Below are positions 16,423 to 24,197 of a stretch of 42,226 bases of DNA, piece by piece. Under the pieces are notes generated by a model, which worked only from the letters and a program-made list of their open reading frames with translations, had not been told where the DNA came from and searched no databases. This stretch comes from Nitrospira sp. (GTDB lineage: Bacteria > Nitrospirota > Nitrospiria > Nitrospirales > Nitrospiraceae), in contig JARFPM010000015.1 of the NCBI GenBank assembly GCA_030444405.1, forward strand, positions 1 to 42,226. The letters are read 5' to 3'. The stretch's first letter is position 1; every line of letters starts with the position of its first letter. A program made the position numbers and the translations under genes.

Positions 16423-17199
16423 ATGGCAGACCAGGCCGATCAAGAGCCAAAAGCCACGGACCACCAGACCATACTGGTGGCACACATGATGATGCCCGGC
16501 GTAGTCCAGATTCCGGGAGACGTCTCGGTCACTGAAGCGGCATCGCTTTTGGAACGCGAGCGCATGCCCTGCCTCCTCGTCAAGGACACCGAATCTCGCT
16601 TCGGACTCATGACGCCCACCGACATCGTCAAAAAGGTCGTCGCGCAGGGCCTCGAACCGGATGATATCGAAGTCCGGACCATCATGACACGACCGGTCCA
16701 ATTTATTGAGTACGATCGAGCGATGGACGAAGCCTCGGCGCTCATGATGTCCACCGGGACACCGATCCTCATCGTCACGAAACAGGATCAACCGGTCGGC
16801 GTCCTCACCGCAAGAGACCTGATCCTTTCTCCAAAGCGATGCGCGACGAATATCTCAGCCACCATCAGTGTCATCGAGGGAGAGGGCGTAGGAGATGAGC
16901 ATCAGGTCGCCATCTCACAACTCAGTCATGCCGGCGCCTCGGTGGAGTCTCCCGCGCTCTTGCTGTCCGGAACCAAAGTCCTATTGAGCTTTTGTCTCTC
17001 TGAGATGATGAGTCCCTTGACCATTCGAGGAACCGTCTTGAATAACGCGAGAGTTGTGCCGGTGCCCGGCACGACCGGTTCCCCCATGGCGACACCTCAG
17101 AGTGTAGAGATACAATTCGTCGATCTCTCTCCCGCAGACCAGTCCAGAATCAAAGCCTGGGTACTGAACAATCTCCCTAAGGCGTTCGACCCCTCCTAG
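16423..17199 (+). CDS. CBS-pair and PilZ-like fusion protein
   Basis: 258 residues. Two CBS motifs span about 20-140 (VAHMMMPGVVQIPGD to GLMTPTDIVKKV, then VRTIMTRPVQFI to GVLTARDLIL). The C-terminal 110 residues resemble a PilZ barrel: the (D/N)xSxxG element appears as QLSHAG, strands carry VLLSFCLSE and RGTVLNNAR, and it closes with VEIQFVDLSPADQSRIKAWV, a typical PilZ ending. The RxxxR motif used for cyclic di-GMP contact is not visible, so ligand binding is doubtful. It would link nucleotide sensing (CBS) to a PilZ output. The assignment of the PilZ part is by pattern and is less sure than the CBS part. Confidence 0.72.
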   Translation: MADQADQEPKATDHQTILVAHMMMPGVVQIPGDVSVTEAASLLERERMPCLLVKDTESRFGLMTPTDIVKKVVAQGLEPDDIEVRTIMTRPVQFIEYDRAMDEASALMMSTGTPILIVTKQDQPVGVLTARDLILSPKRCATNISATISVIEGEGVGDEHQVAISQLSHAGASVESPALLLSGTKVLLSFCLSEMMSPLTIRGTVLNNARVVPVPGTTGSPMATPQSVEIQFVDLSPADQSRIKAWVLNNLPKAFDPS

Positions 17200-17222
17200 A
17201 CCGCACCGGATTGCGGCAATCT

Positions 17223-17251
17223 TTGACCAACCTCCGATCCATTGGTACAAT
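17223..17251 (+). promoter_or_regulatory. Promoter of the LOG-family gene
   Basis: TTGACC (17223-17228), 17-base spacer, TACAAT (17246-17251): a near-consensus promoter. Predicted start near 17258 gives a 25-base leader with AGAGGA before ATG 17283. Confidence 0.6.
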
Positions 17252-17282
17252 TTCTTGTCTTACTTATCGTAAGAGGACAACC

Positions 17283-18338
17283 ATGAATTCAACCGGCAGA
17301 TCTCCGCAGATTCGACCCCGTCCCGTCTTGTCACGAGATGAGATCCTGCATCAAATCAGCGCCCTTCTCGACAGCCGTGAGGACGACCTGCATGCCGGCC
17401 TCATGACAGAACTCCTGACGGGGCTGCTGAAGCTTCACGACGCGCACTTAGACCTCCTGGATTTGAAAATCGTGAATCGTGCCGTCAAAGAACTGCGTCA
17501 TGCATTTGGCGTCTTCCGCGGATATCGCAATCGCCAGAAAGTCAGCATCTTCGGCTCGGCACGAACACTCGCCGACGATCCCAATTATCAGCTCGCCTAC
17601 CAGTTCGCCCAAGGCATCGTACGGGAAGGGTTCATGGTCATCACCGGGGGGGCAGATGGAATCATGCGTGCCGCTCAAGAGGGTGCCGGACGCGAGAACA
17701 GCTTCGGGGTCAACATCATGCTGCCGTTCGAGCAAGGCCCGAACTCCACGATCGCCGATGACCCGAAGCTCATTACCTTCAAGTATTTTTTTACCCGCAA
17801 GCTGATGTTTCAAAAGGAAGCCAACGCCATCGCGCTCTTCCCTGGCGGGTTCGGCACACACGACGAAGGTTTTGAAATCCTCACGCTCGCCCAGACCGGC
17901 AAGAGTGATCCGCAACCGATCATCTGCCTTCAGGCCCCCGGCTGCGACTATTGGGACGATTGGTCGGCCTTTGTGACGAGGCAACTGCTGAATCGTAAGC
18001 TCATCAATGAAGAAGACATGAGTCTCTTCACAATCGTCAATTCCGCGGACGCAGCTGTGAGCCAGATCCTCAGATTCTACCGCCGCTACCATTCCATGCG
18101 CTTTGTGGGACGAGAGCTCGCAATGCGACTCAAGCAGACCATTACGCCTGAGCAACTCGAGCAGCTTCGGGACCGATTCGCCGATCTCCTATCAGACGGC
18201 ACATTCGAACTTCGTAGCCCACTCACGGAAGAATTGGATGAGCCGACCCTGCGCGATCTCCCTCGACTCGTGTTCAATTTTAACCGACGCAGCGCAGGCC
18301 GACTTCGCCAACTGATCAATCACCTGAACGAGCTGTGA
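17283..18338 (+). CDS. LOG-family Rossmann-fold protein (nucleotide nucleosidase-like)
   Basis: 351-residue protein of the LOG / 'lysine decarboxylase-like' family, whose tested members cleave the N-glycosidic bond of nucleotide 5'-monophosphates. The core has VSIFGSAR, TGGADGIMRAAQEGAG and the PGGxGT signature as PGGFGTHDEGFE. The segments before and after the core are longer than in plant LOG and recall the larger PpnN-like proteins. The old annotation 'lysine decarboxylase' is not supported. Start 17283 is chosen from its ribosome site and promoter spacing. Confidence 0.83.
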   Translation: MNSTGRSPQIRPRPVLSRDEILHQISALLDSREDDLHAGLMTELLTGLLKLHDAHLDLLDLKIVNRAVKELRHAFGVFRGYRNRQKVSIFGSARTLADDPNYQLAYQFAQGIVREGFMVITGGADGIMRAAQEGAGRENSFGVNIMLPFEQGPNSTIADDPKLITFKYFFTRKLMFQKEANAIALFPGGFGTHDEGFEILTLAQTGKSDPQPIICLQAPGCDYWDDWSAFVTRQLLNRKLINEEDMSLFTIVNSADAAVSQILRFYRRYHSMRFVGRELAMRLKQTITPEQLEQLRDRFADLLSDGTFELRSPLTEELDEPTLRDLPRLVFNFNRRSAGRLRQLINHLNEL

Positions 18339-18399
18339 GCCATACAGTAATAGTAGGCATGGACACGGCAGACGCCTTTTAGTCCTGACCCGGGCATGC

Positions 18400-18405
18400 T
18401 ATTCT
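18400..18405 (+). promoter_or_regulatory. Extended -10 of the DHH phosphoesterase gene
   Basis: TGCTATTCT, with TATTCT at 18400-18405, ends 11 bases before ATG 18417, so the transcript would have a leader of about 5 bases. No -35 or ribosome site is evident. Confidence 0.35.
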
Positions 18406-18416
18406 CTGCCAACTCT

Positions 18417-19289
18417 ATGAGTAACAGAACCTTCGCACCGCCATTCCATGGTTCTCCGGACATTGTCCTGTACCATGCCGAATGTTCCGACGGGTTCGGA
18501 GCGGCCTGGGCTCTCTGGAAGAAGTTTCCGAGTGCGAGCTTTTTGCCCGTAAAACACGGTCACCCTCCTCCTCCCGACCTCAAAGATCGCCGTGTCGTGA
18601 TCGTCGACTTCAGCTACGCCCGGTCGATCCTGGAAGCCATGGCCTCCGAGACCAAGGAACTTCTCGTCCTGGATCACCATATCACCGCCGAGCGGACCCT
18701 GGACGGCTTTTCAAACGCGTACTTCGACCAAACAAAGTCCGGTGCCGTCATGAGCTGGGAATGGGCTCACGGCACGGCGGCTCCATGGCTGCTTCAGTAT
18801 ATTCAGGACAAGGATTTATGGACCTGGGCTTTGCCAGGGAGTCGCGAAATCAATGCGGCTTTGGCCTCCTACCCGTTTGACTTCATCGTATGGGACAGCT
18901 TTACTCAGTCGACACTCGAGCAGGAGGGTCGAGCCATCTTGCGCTACGAACATGAGCTCGTCGGAAAGCTCGCAGCACAAGCCTCGATGATGGAATTCCA
19001 GGGTGTCGTCGTTCCTGCTGTGCAAAGCTCAATTTTGACCAGCCAAATCGGCGAGCGCCTATCGCCCCATCATCCCTTTTGCCTGATCTGGCATGACCGC
19101 GATGGTCGTCGTTATTTCAGCATGCGTTCTCGATCTGATGGTACGGATGTCGGTAGAATCGCCGCCTCATTCGGAGGCGGAGGCCATACTCATGCTGCTG
19201 GATTTTCCGTTCCACTCGAGATCGACGGGATACCTCCGGCCAACCCAAAACTGCCCCGTGCGGTCACGAATCGCCGTCGAACTCCATAG
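18417..19289 (+). CDS. DHH/DHHA1 phosphoesterase
   Basis: 290-residue metal-dependent phosphoesterase of the DHH superfamily. Motif I is LYHAECSDGFGAAWALW, motif II VVIVDFSY, and the family triad is VLDHHIT. The C-terminal DHHA1 nucleic-acid-binding motif is GGGGHTHAAGF. Members include oligoribonuclease NrnA/NrnB, pAp phosphatase and cyclic-dinucleotide hydrolases; the single-domain size and HAECSDG motif are nearest the NrnB type, but the substrate is not certain. ATG 18396 is in frame but overlaps the predicted -10, so 18417 is preferred. Confidence 0.85.
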   Translation: MSNRTFAPPFHGSPDIVLYHAECSDGFGAAWALWKKFPSASFLPVKHGHPPPPDLKDRRVVIVDFSYARSILEAMASETKELLVLDHHITAERTLDGFSNAYFDQTKSGAVMSWEWAHGTAAPWLLQYIQDKDLWTWALPGSREINAALASYPFDFIVWDSFTQSTLEQEGRAILRYEHELVGKLAAQASMMEFQGVVVPAVQSSILTSQIGERLSPHHPFCLIWHDRDGRRYFSMRSRSDGTDVGRIAASFGGGGHTHAAGFSVPLEIDGIPPANPKLPRAVTNRRRTP

Positions 19290-19301
19290 TGTCGGACCAC
19301 C

Positions 19302-20003
19302 GTGATTCCACTTCACGACGATAATCCCACTCAACAAACTCCCATCGTTACGATGATCTTCATCGGCATCTGCATCGCTGTATTTCTCTATCAAGCGAAT
19401 CTTTCTCAGGAGGCCGCCGAGCTTTTCGCATTTCAATACGGTGCCATCCCTGCCATTATCTTCGGTCAAGCTTCGCTTCCTGAGGAAGCCGTTGTGTTTC
19501 CGGCGGCCTTCACCCTGGTGACCAGCATGTTTCTTCACGGTGGCTGGATGCATCTACTCGGCAACATGCTTTACCTCTGGATTTTCGGCAATAACATAGA
19601 AGATGCGATGGGTCACGCGAAATTCGTCGTCTTCTATATTTTATCCGGTATCCTCGCCGCTCTGAGCCATGCCTCAACCGACCCTTCCTCCCAAATTCCG
19701 ATGGTTGGGGCAAGCGGGGCCATTTCGGCTGTGCTCGGCGCTTATCTGCTGTTATTTCCACGCGCTCACGTGCTGGTCTTGCTTCCGGCGATCGGGATGA
19801 CACGAGTGGCAGCGGGCGTCGTCCTCGGCATGTGGTTTATCACGCAGTTGATCAGTGGAGGCATGAGCGTAGGAGCCATCGGGGGAGGCGTCGCCTTTTT
19901 CGCTCATATCGGTGGCTTTATTGCTGGTATGACACTGATCGGACTCTTCAAACGGAAAGACGTGCGTTTTTTTTCGCCGGGCCGGTCGACGTGGTCTTCA
20001 TGA
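19302..20003 (+). CDS. Rhomboid-family intramembrane serine protease
   Basis: 233 residues with six membrane helices. The family features are HGGWMHLLGNMLYLWIFG in loop 1 and helix 2, the catalytic Ser in GASGAISAVLGAY, and the catalytic His in AHIGGFIAGM. Both catalytic residues are intact, so activity is expected. It starts at GTG 19302, 12 bases after the DHH gene, so the two may be co-transcribed. It converges on the histidine-kinase gene with a 29-base gap containing a small imperfect hairpin. Confidence 0.9.
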   Translation: MIPLHDDNPTQQTPIVTMIFIGICIAVFLYQANLSQEAAELFAFQYGAIPAIIFGQASLPEEAVVFPAAFTLVTSMFLHGGWMHLLGNMLYLWIFGNNIEDAMGHAKFVVFYILSGILAALSHASTDPSSQIPMVGASGAISAVLGAYLLLFPRAHVLVLLPAIGMTRVAAGVVLGMWFITQLISGGMSVGAIGGGVAFFAHIGGFIAGMTLIGLFKRKDVRFFSPGRSTWSS

Positions 20004-20032
20004 GGACGTACCTCCCAGAATCGGGAAGGTGC

Positions 20033-21880
20033 TCACGCGGCATCCAACATCTCTCTGACCTTCTGTATCAATCCGGACTGGCGGTAGGGTTGCTGCAAGA
20101 CAAACCGCTGATTAATTCGGTGGTGTTGAATCGTTTCGTCATCGTAACTCGAGACAAATAGTGTCTTCATCGTGGGATGCTGCATCAAGAGTCGGCGGGC
20201 AAGTTCCCGTCCCCCGATTTCGGACGTGACCAGAGGACTCACAGTGAGATGAACAATTCCATGATATTGCTGTGTGAGCATAAGCGCCTCGACGGAGGAG
20301 GCGGCCTCCAGGACTCGATAGCGATGCCGCTGTAAGGTCGACAGCGCCAGCTTCCGTTCGATCTCGTTTTCCTCGACAAGCAGAATCGTTTCATCTCCTT
20401 TGGCCAGCATGGCTTTCGGCACGGTTTCCTCCCGTTTCTCTGCAGCCGGGACCGCAGGGAGGATTACCCGGACGACGGTTCCTTGTCCTGGCCGACTGTC
20501 AACTTCCAGCGTTCCTCCGTTCCGTTTGACGATTCCGAAGACTGCGGTGAGGCCAAGGCCGATGTTGGTTTCCTTTGTCGAAAACAACGGCTCGAACATA
20601 TGGGCCTGGGTATCCAGGTTCATCCCGGTCCCGGTGTCACTGATTTGAATTACGATCCGAGGGGATGCCGACTCGATCGACAATGGTCGGACAGATGTGG
20701 AGAAATCCATAATGGTTTTGACTTCGATGGTAAGCCGACCTCCATTCGGCATTGCATCACGTGCATTGACAACCAACTGATAAAGGACTGCTTCCAACCC
20801 TTCCCGATCCACCTCGGCATAGGCCACTTGTTTGTCCAGCTGGATGGTCAGTTCAATGTGATTCGGTAAAAAACTCGCGATCATACTGTGTATATCCGCT
20901 AAGACAGCGTGAACGGACAGTGTGTTTCGATCGGGTCGGCCATCAAGATTCAGGGCAATGAGCTGTGCCGTAAGGGTGGCTGCCTTTTCCCCGACTGTAA
21001 AGAGCTCATCGGCCGATGACCTGAGGGGATCATTCTGCGGCAGCCGCGATAACATGATTCCCGTTTGTTTCCCGACAACGGCAAACAACGCCCCGAATTC
21101 CCCTGCAATTCTCGCCGCGACTCGGCCGATGGCTTCGATCTTCTGTGCCTCATGAAGTTGTCTCTCAAGCCCCTGCCGGACAACCTGGCCCTCACGGAGG
21201 TCGGCATTCGCTTTCGTGAGATTATCTTTCAGCCCTTTGATTCTCGCTTCAAGTTGCGTTTTGGCCGTCTCCAATTCCTCTTCGGTCTTCTTCAGCTCCT
21301 CTACATCTTTCAATAGCGAGGCCTTTTCTTCCTGGGCAACGGCCGTGCTTTCTAGTGCGACCCCATAGAACACCGCCATGACGAGAAGAACCGGGATCCC
21401 CAGGAGCTGTCCTGTAGCCAAGACCCCGGTGTGTAAAATCCCTTCATACAGGACCACCGCGTACCCGGCACTCAGGAGCAGAGAGAGCGCGAGCAGATGG
21501 CCCAATCGTCTGACCGACGCCGCCACCAACATCAGCACAAAATAGGCAATATACAGATCGGAACGGGCGTTTCCGGAAAGGTAGATAACGGCGGTCACTA
21601 GAAGCGTATCGATGGTAACGAGTCCGGCACTAAACCACGTGGCTCCTAGGACAGCCTGAGGCAGCATCGCGATAACGAAGATCGCCAGCCATAGCCCCAT
21701 CACCAGACTGTTGCTCATCACTCGACTAATGACCGACTCTCCACCGAAGAGCAATTCGTACGACAAGATGATTGTGACAAGGCCCTGAAGAACAAGGTAG
21801 CGGGAGCCTGGAGCAGTCAGCAACCGGTAGAGTCTGTCTGATGCTGGGCGGGAATCGCTTTGGGCAGAATTTTGTCCCAT
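20033..21880 (-). CDS. Degenerate membrane hybrid histidine kinase (both phosphoacceptors lost)
   Basis: 615 residues: six N-terminal membrane helices (about 29-180), a coiled coil (about 185-250), a kinase core and a receiver domain. The H-box, normally 'GIAHDFNN', reads RIAGEFGALF, with Gly260 in place of the phosphoacceptor His. The ATP-binding motifs look intact: N box VVNARDAMPNGG, DTGTGM, MFEPLFSTKE and IGLGLTAVFGIVKRNGG. In the receiver, the segment that should be 'LLLTDVVMP' reads LTVSPLV, so the Asp is replaced (Ser548-Pro549). It cannot autophosphorylate in the usual way and may act as an ATP-binding scaffold or partner of another kinase. The start has AGGAGG ten bases upstream. No response regulator gene is adjacent. 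Confidence 0.82.
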   Translation of the reverse strand: MGQNSAQSDSRPASDRLYRLLTAPGSRYLVLQGLVTIILSYELLFGGESVISRVMSNSLVMGLWLAIFVIAMLPQAVLGATWFSAGLVTIDTLLVTAVIYLSGNARSDLYIAYFVLMLVAASVRRLGHLLALSLLLSAGYAVVLYEGILHTGVLATGQLLGIPVLLVMAVFYGVALESTAVAQEEKASLLKDVEELKKTEEELETAKTQLEARIKGLKDNLTKANADLREGQVVRQGLERQLHEAQKIEAIGRVAARIAGEFGALFAVVGKQTGIMLSRLPQNDPLRSSADELFTVGEKAATLTAQLIALNLDGRPDRNTLSVHAVLADIHSMIASFLPNHIELTIQLDKQVAYAEVDREGLEAVLYQLVVNARDAMPNGGRLTIEVKTIMDFSTSVRPLSIESASPRIVIQISDTGTGMNLDTQAHMFEPLFSTKETNIGLGLTAVFGIVKRNGGTLEVDSRPGQGTVVRVILPAVPAAEKREETVPKAMLAKGDETILLVEENEIERKLALSTLQRHRYRVLEAASSVEALMLTQQYHGIVHLTVSPLVTSEIGGRELARRLLMQHPTMKTLFVSSYDDETIQHHRINQRFVLQQPYRQSGLIQKVREMLDAA

Positions 21881-22021
21881 GCCTTTGGTGCCTCCTCTGC
21901 AATACCATTGGAGAGACAGCAAATTGTATGCCTCTCGAATCAATGATCGGTCGCGTCATTTACCGGGGCTTTTGTCTTCCTTCTGATCTCTTCCGAACCA
22001 AATGTTGACAAAAGCGAACGG

Positions 22022-22041
22022 CGGCAGAGTGCTTGCTGCCG
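22022..22041 (-). terminator. Putative terminator downstream of purK
   Basis: CGGCAG and CTGCCG form a 6-pair stem over an 8-base loop between purK and the kinase gene. On the minus strand it is followed by a CTTTTG tract, fitting weak termination of the purE-purK transcript. Confidence 0.35.
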
Positions 22042-22083
22042 AAGAGTCTGTTTCGCTCGGTATACGGAAAGTATTGAGCGACC

Positions 22084-23247
22084 TTAGGCGGGCCTTCGGA
22101 CGCGCTTCATGAACCGGTGAGCCAATTCTTCTGCTGTCAGAGCTTCGGGAGCAGTAAATGTCACATGTCCCATCTTTCTACCAGGACGAATCATCCGCTT
22201 ACCGTACAGATGAAGCACAGCGCCTGCGGTTGAATGGAGTGCATAGGCCCCTTCGCGGGAGGTCACAGATCTTACTTCCTCACCAATGAGATTCACCATG
22301 ATCGCAGGGCTCAAGAGCCTTGTTTCTCCCAAGGGGAGCCCACAGGTCACTCGTACCTGCTGCTCGAATTGAGATACCGTACAGACGTCCAGTGTATAGT
22401 GACCCGAGTTGTGAGGACGGGGTGCAATCTCGTTAATAAGGAGGGAACCATCTCTGTCCTGAAAGAGTTCGACGCAGAAAACCCCCACACCCTGTAACGC
22501 CGTGACGGCTTGTCTCGAGAGTTCCGTTGCCTTCTCAGCGACGTCACGAGGAATAGAAGCGGGCACGCGTGTTTCTCGTAAGATGCCCAGCTCGTGCCGA
22601 TTCTCGACCACTGGATACACACAGCATGCTCCTCCCTCGCTTCGCACGACGAGAACCGAGAGTTCTCGGACATATTCAATGAACTGTTCAAGAATCCATC
22701 GATGACCGGACTTGGCTGTTTCCAGGATTTGCTCTATCTCCCGGACATCGGATGGCTCTCGGAGTAGCCACTGACCTTTCCCGTCGTACCCACTCTTCGC
22801 GGTCTTACAGACAGCGGGAAGGCCGAGAAGGTCGACCGCTGAAATCAGTTGAGGTGCCGATTGGACGATAGCGAACGCGGGAACAGAGAGGTGTCGTGAC
22901 GACAAGTATTGTTTCTGTTCAATCCGGTCTTGGAGGATCCCGAGCACAGCTCCGGAAGGTCGCATCGGGCAACGCGCTTCCAGCCATTCACAAAGCTCAG
23001 CGGGCACATTTTCCCATTCCAGAGTCACGGCATCGACAGTACATGCGAACTGGTCGCGGACGCCTAGATCTGAGAATGGGGTTGCAAATGAGTGGGTGGC
23101 AATCCGATGGGCGGGGGCGTCGGCATCTGGATCCCAGACAGCCACGCGATAGCCCATGCGGTGGGCAGCTGTGGCGAACATCGCCCCCAATTGTCCCCCA
23201 CCCAATACTCCCAGAGTGGAGCCAGGCTCAAGGATTCGCTCGCTCAC
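22084..23247 (-). CDS. purK: N5-carboxyaminoimidazole ribonucleotide synthase
   Basis: ATP-grasp enzyme of de novo purine synthesis, converting AIR, bicarbonate and ATP to N5-CAIR. The 387-residue protein has the N-terminal [14 protein letters not shown], the ATP-grasp elements [16 protein letters not shown] and WILEQFIEY, and the metal-binding [17 protein letters not shown]. It overlaps purE by 4 bases (ATGA type), so the two are translationally coupled and supply consecutive reactions. Confidence 0.95.
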   Translation of the reverse strand: MSERILEPGSTLGVLGGGQLGAMFATAAHRMGYRVAVWDPDADAPAHRIATHSFATPFSDLGVRDQFACTVDAVTLEWENVPAELCEWLEARCPMRPSGAVLGILQDRIEQKQYLSSRHLSVPAFAIVQSAPQLISAVDLLGLPAVCKTAKSGYDGKGQWLLREPSDVREIEQILETAKSGHRWILEQFIEYVRELSVLVVRSEGGACCVYPVVENRHELGILRETRVPASIPRDVAEKATELSRQAVTALQGVGVFCVELFQDRDGSLLINEIAPRPHNSGHYTLDVCTVSQFEQQVRVTCGLPLGETRLLSPAIMVNLIGEEVRSVTSREGAYALHSTAGAVLHLYGKRMIRPGRKMGHVTFTAPEALTAEELAHRFMKRVRRPA

Positions 23248-23834
23248 AGCCGCCGGCTCGCCTCATCGGTGCGGCTGCCCAGGCGCGTACCCTTGGCCTC
23301 TGGAGAATTGAGAACGCGCTCCGTTTGAGCCGCCCGATAGCTCTTAATGCGTTCAGCGATTTCAGGATAGCTTCCTGCGAGAATTTGTCCTGCGAGCAGA
23401 CCCGCATTCTCGGATCCGCCGATCGCTACGGTGGCAACGGGAATGCCTTTGGGCATTTGGACGATTGATAATAAGGAATCGAGGCCACGAAGGTTTTCGG
23501 TCGGTATCGGCACACCGATCACCGGCAGGTGGGTCTTGGCAGCCAACATGCCGGGCAGATGAGCCGCTCCTCCAGCCCCGGCAATGATGACTTTGATCCC
23601 GCGGGCAGGAGCACTGGTGGCGTACGCGAAGAGGCGGTCGGGCGTTCGATGAGCGGAAACGACGAGAAGTTCATAAGGAATGCCGAGCTCATCCAAGATT
23701 GCTCCTGATTTCTCTAAAACGGGGAAATCTGATTTACTGCCCCCCAAGATCCCGACAAGCAGCGTACGGCTCTTGATCTCTCGGCTCGCCTTTTGCCGAG
23801 ACCGGCTCGCTGCCCGCTGTATTCTGGCCATCAT
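23244..23834 (-). CDS. purE: N5-CAIR mutase
   Basis: Converts N5-CAIR to CAIR. 196 residues with the class I signature [12 protein letters not shown], the active-site [26 protein letters not shown] and [20 protein letters not shown]. An N-terminal basic extension of about 25 residues is unusual for bacterial PurE; an ATG at 23831 is also possible. AAGGAG precedes the start. Purine control is plausible but no purine riboswitch is evident. Confidence 0.95.
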   Translation of the reverse strand: MMARIQRAASRSRQKASREIKSRTLLVGILGGSKSDFPVLEKSGAILDELGIPYELLVVSAHRTPDRLFAYATSAPARGIKVIIAGAGGAAHLPGMLAAKTHLPVIGVPIPTENLRGLDSLLSIVQMPKGIPVATVAIGGSENAGLLAGQILAGSYPEIAERIKSYRAAQTERVLNSPEAKGTRLGSRTDEASRRL

Positions 23835-23888
23835 CTACCTCTCCTTCAATCTCTACCAGCCCCGCTCTTCATACGTATAAATAGCGGC

Positions 23889-23917
23889 ACCTTAACGAGT
23901 CTGTCCAATGGGGTCAA
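23889..23917 (-). promoter_or_regulatory. Promoter of purE-purK
   Basis: Minus-strand TTGACC (23912-23917), 17-base spacer and TAAGGT (23889-23894). Predicted start near 23882, about 48 bases before purE. Confidence 0.45.
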
Positions 23918-24119
23918 GGAAATTGGAGTCGCAGGATGCCATTGTTTACTCACTCTGTGACCCTTGCTTTGCCCAGTCCAGCAAGATAAGGCGTCACTAC
24001 CAATTCGCGGGTTTGCAAAAGCCCGCGCAGCACGTGAGACAGCAATAAGCTCTGCGTTGGAGAATGCAGCTGAACCGAACAATTGACGGGGATAAATCGG
24101 GAAGCTATCGGCTAGCTGC
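23918..24119. other. Intergenic stretch with a stem-loop, no gene
   Basis: Between the purE promoter and the HlyD operon end. It holds one clear stem at 24006-24027 (CGCGGG pairing with CCCGCG, with further weak pairs and a GCAA-type loop). A minus-strand open stretch of about 78 codons spans 23846-24082 but has no ribosome site and overlaps the promoter, so I do not call it. Function unknown. Confidence 0.3.
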
Positions 24120-24196
24120 GAAGATGGCCCAGGGCATTCCCTGAGCCATCTTCAAGAAGGAGAACGATGTGCCCTATCGATTGTACGGCACCATCG
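24120..24196 (-). terminator. Two hairpins after the TolC-ABC-HlyD operon
   Basis: A bulged stem at 24165-24196 (CGATGTGCC against GGCACCATCG) begins one base after the HlyD stop. A longer stem follows at 24120-24153: GAAGATGGC-CAGGG against CCCTG-GCCATCTTC around CATT. Neither has a U-run on the minus strand, so they may end the transcript with Rho or protect its 3' end. Confidence 0.5.
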
Positions 24197-24197
24197 A

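Noticed and set aside
23835-23882. Purine riboswitch before purE
   Set aside because: The leader is only about 48 bases and lacks the three-way junction and loop sequences of the class.
23846-24082. 78-codon minus-strand frame upstream of purE
   Set aside because: Overlaps the predicted purE promoter, lacks a ribosome site, and has no family pattern.
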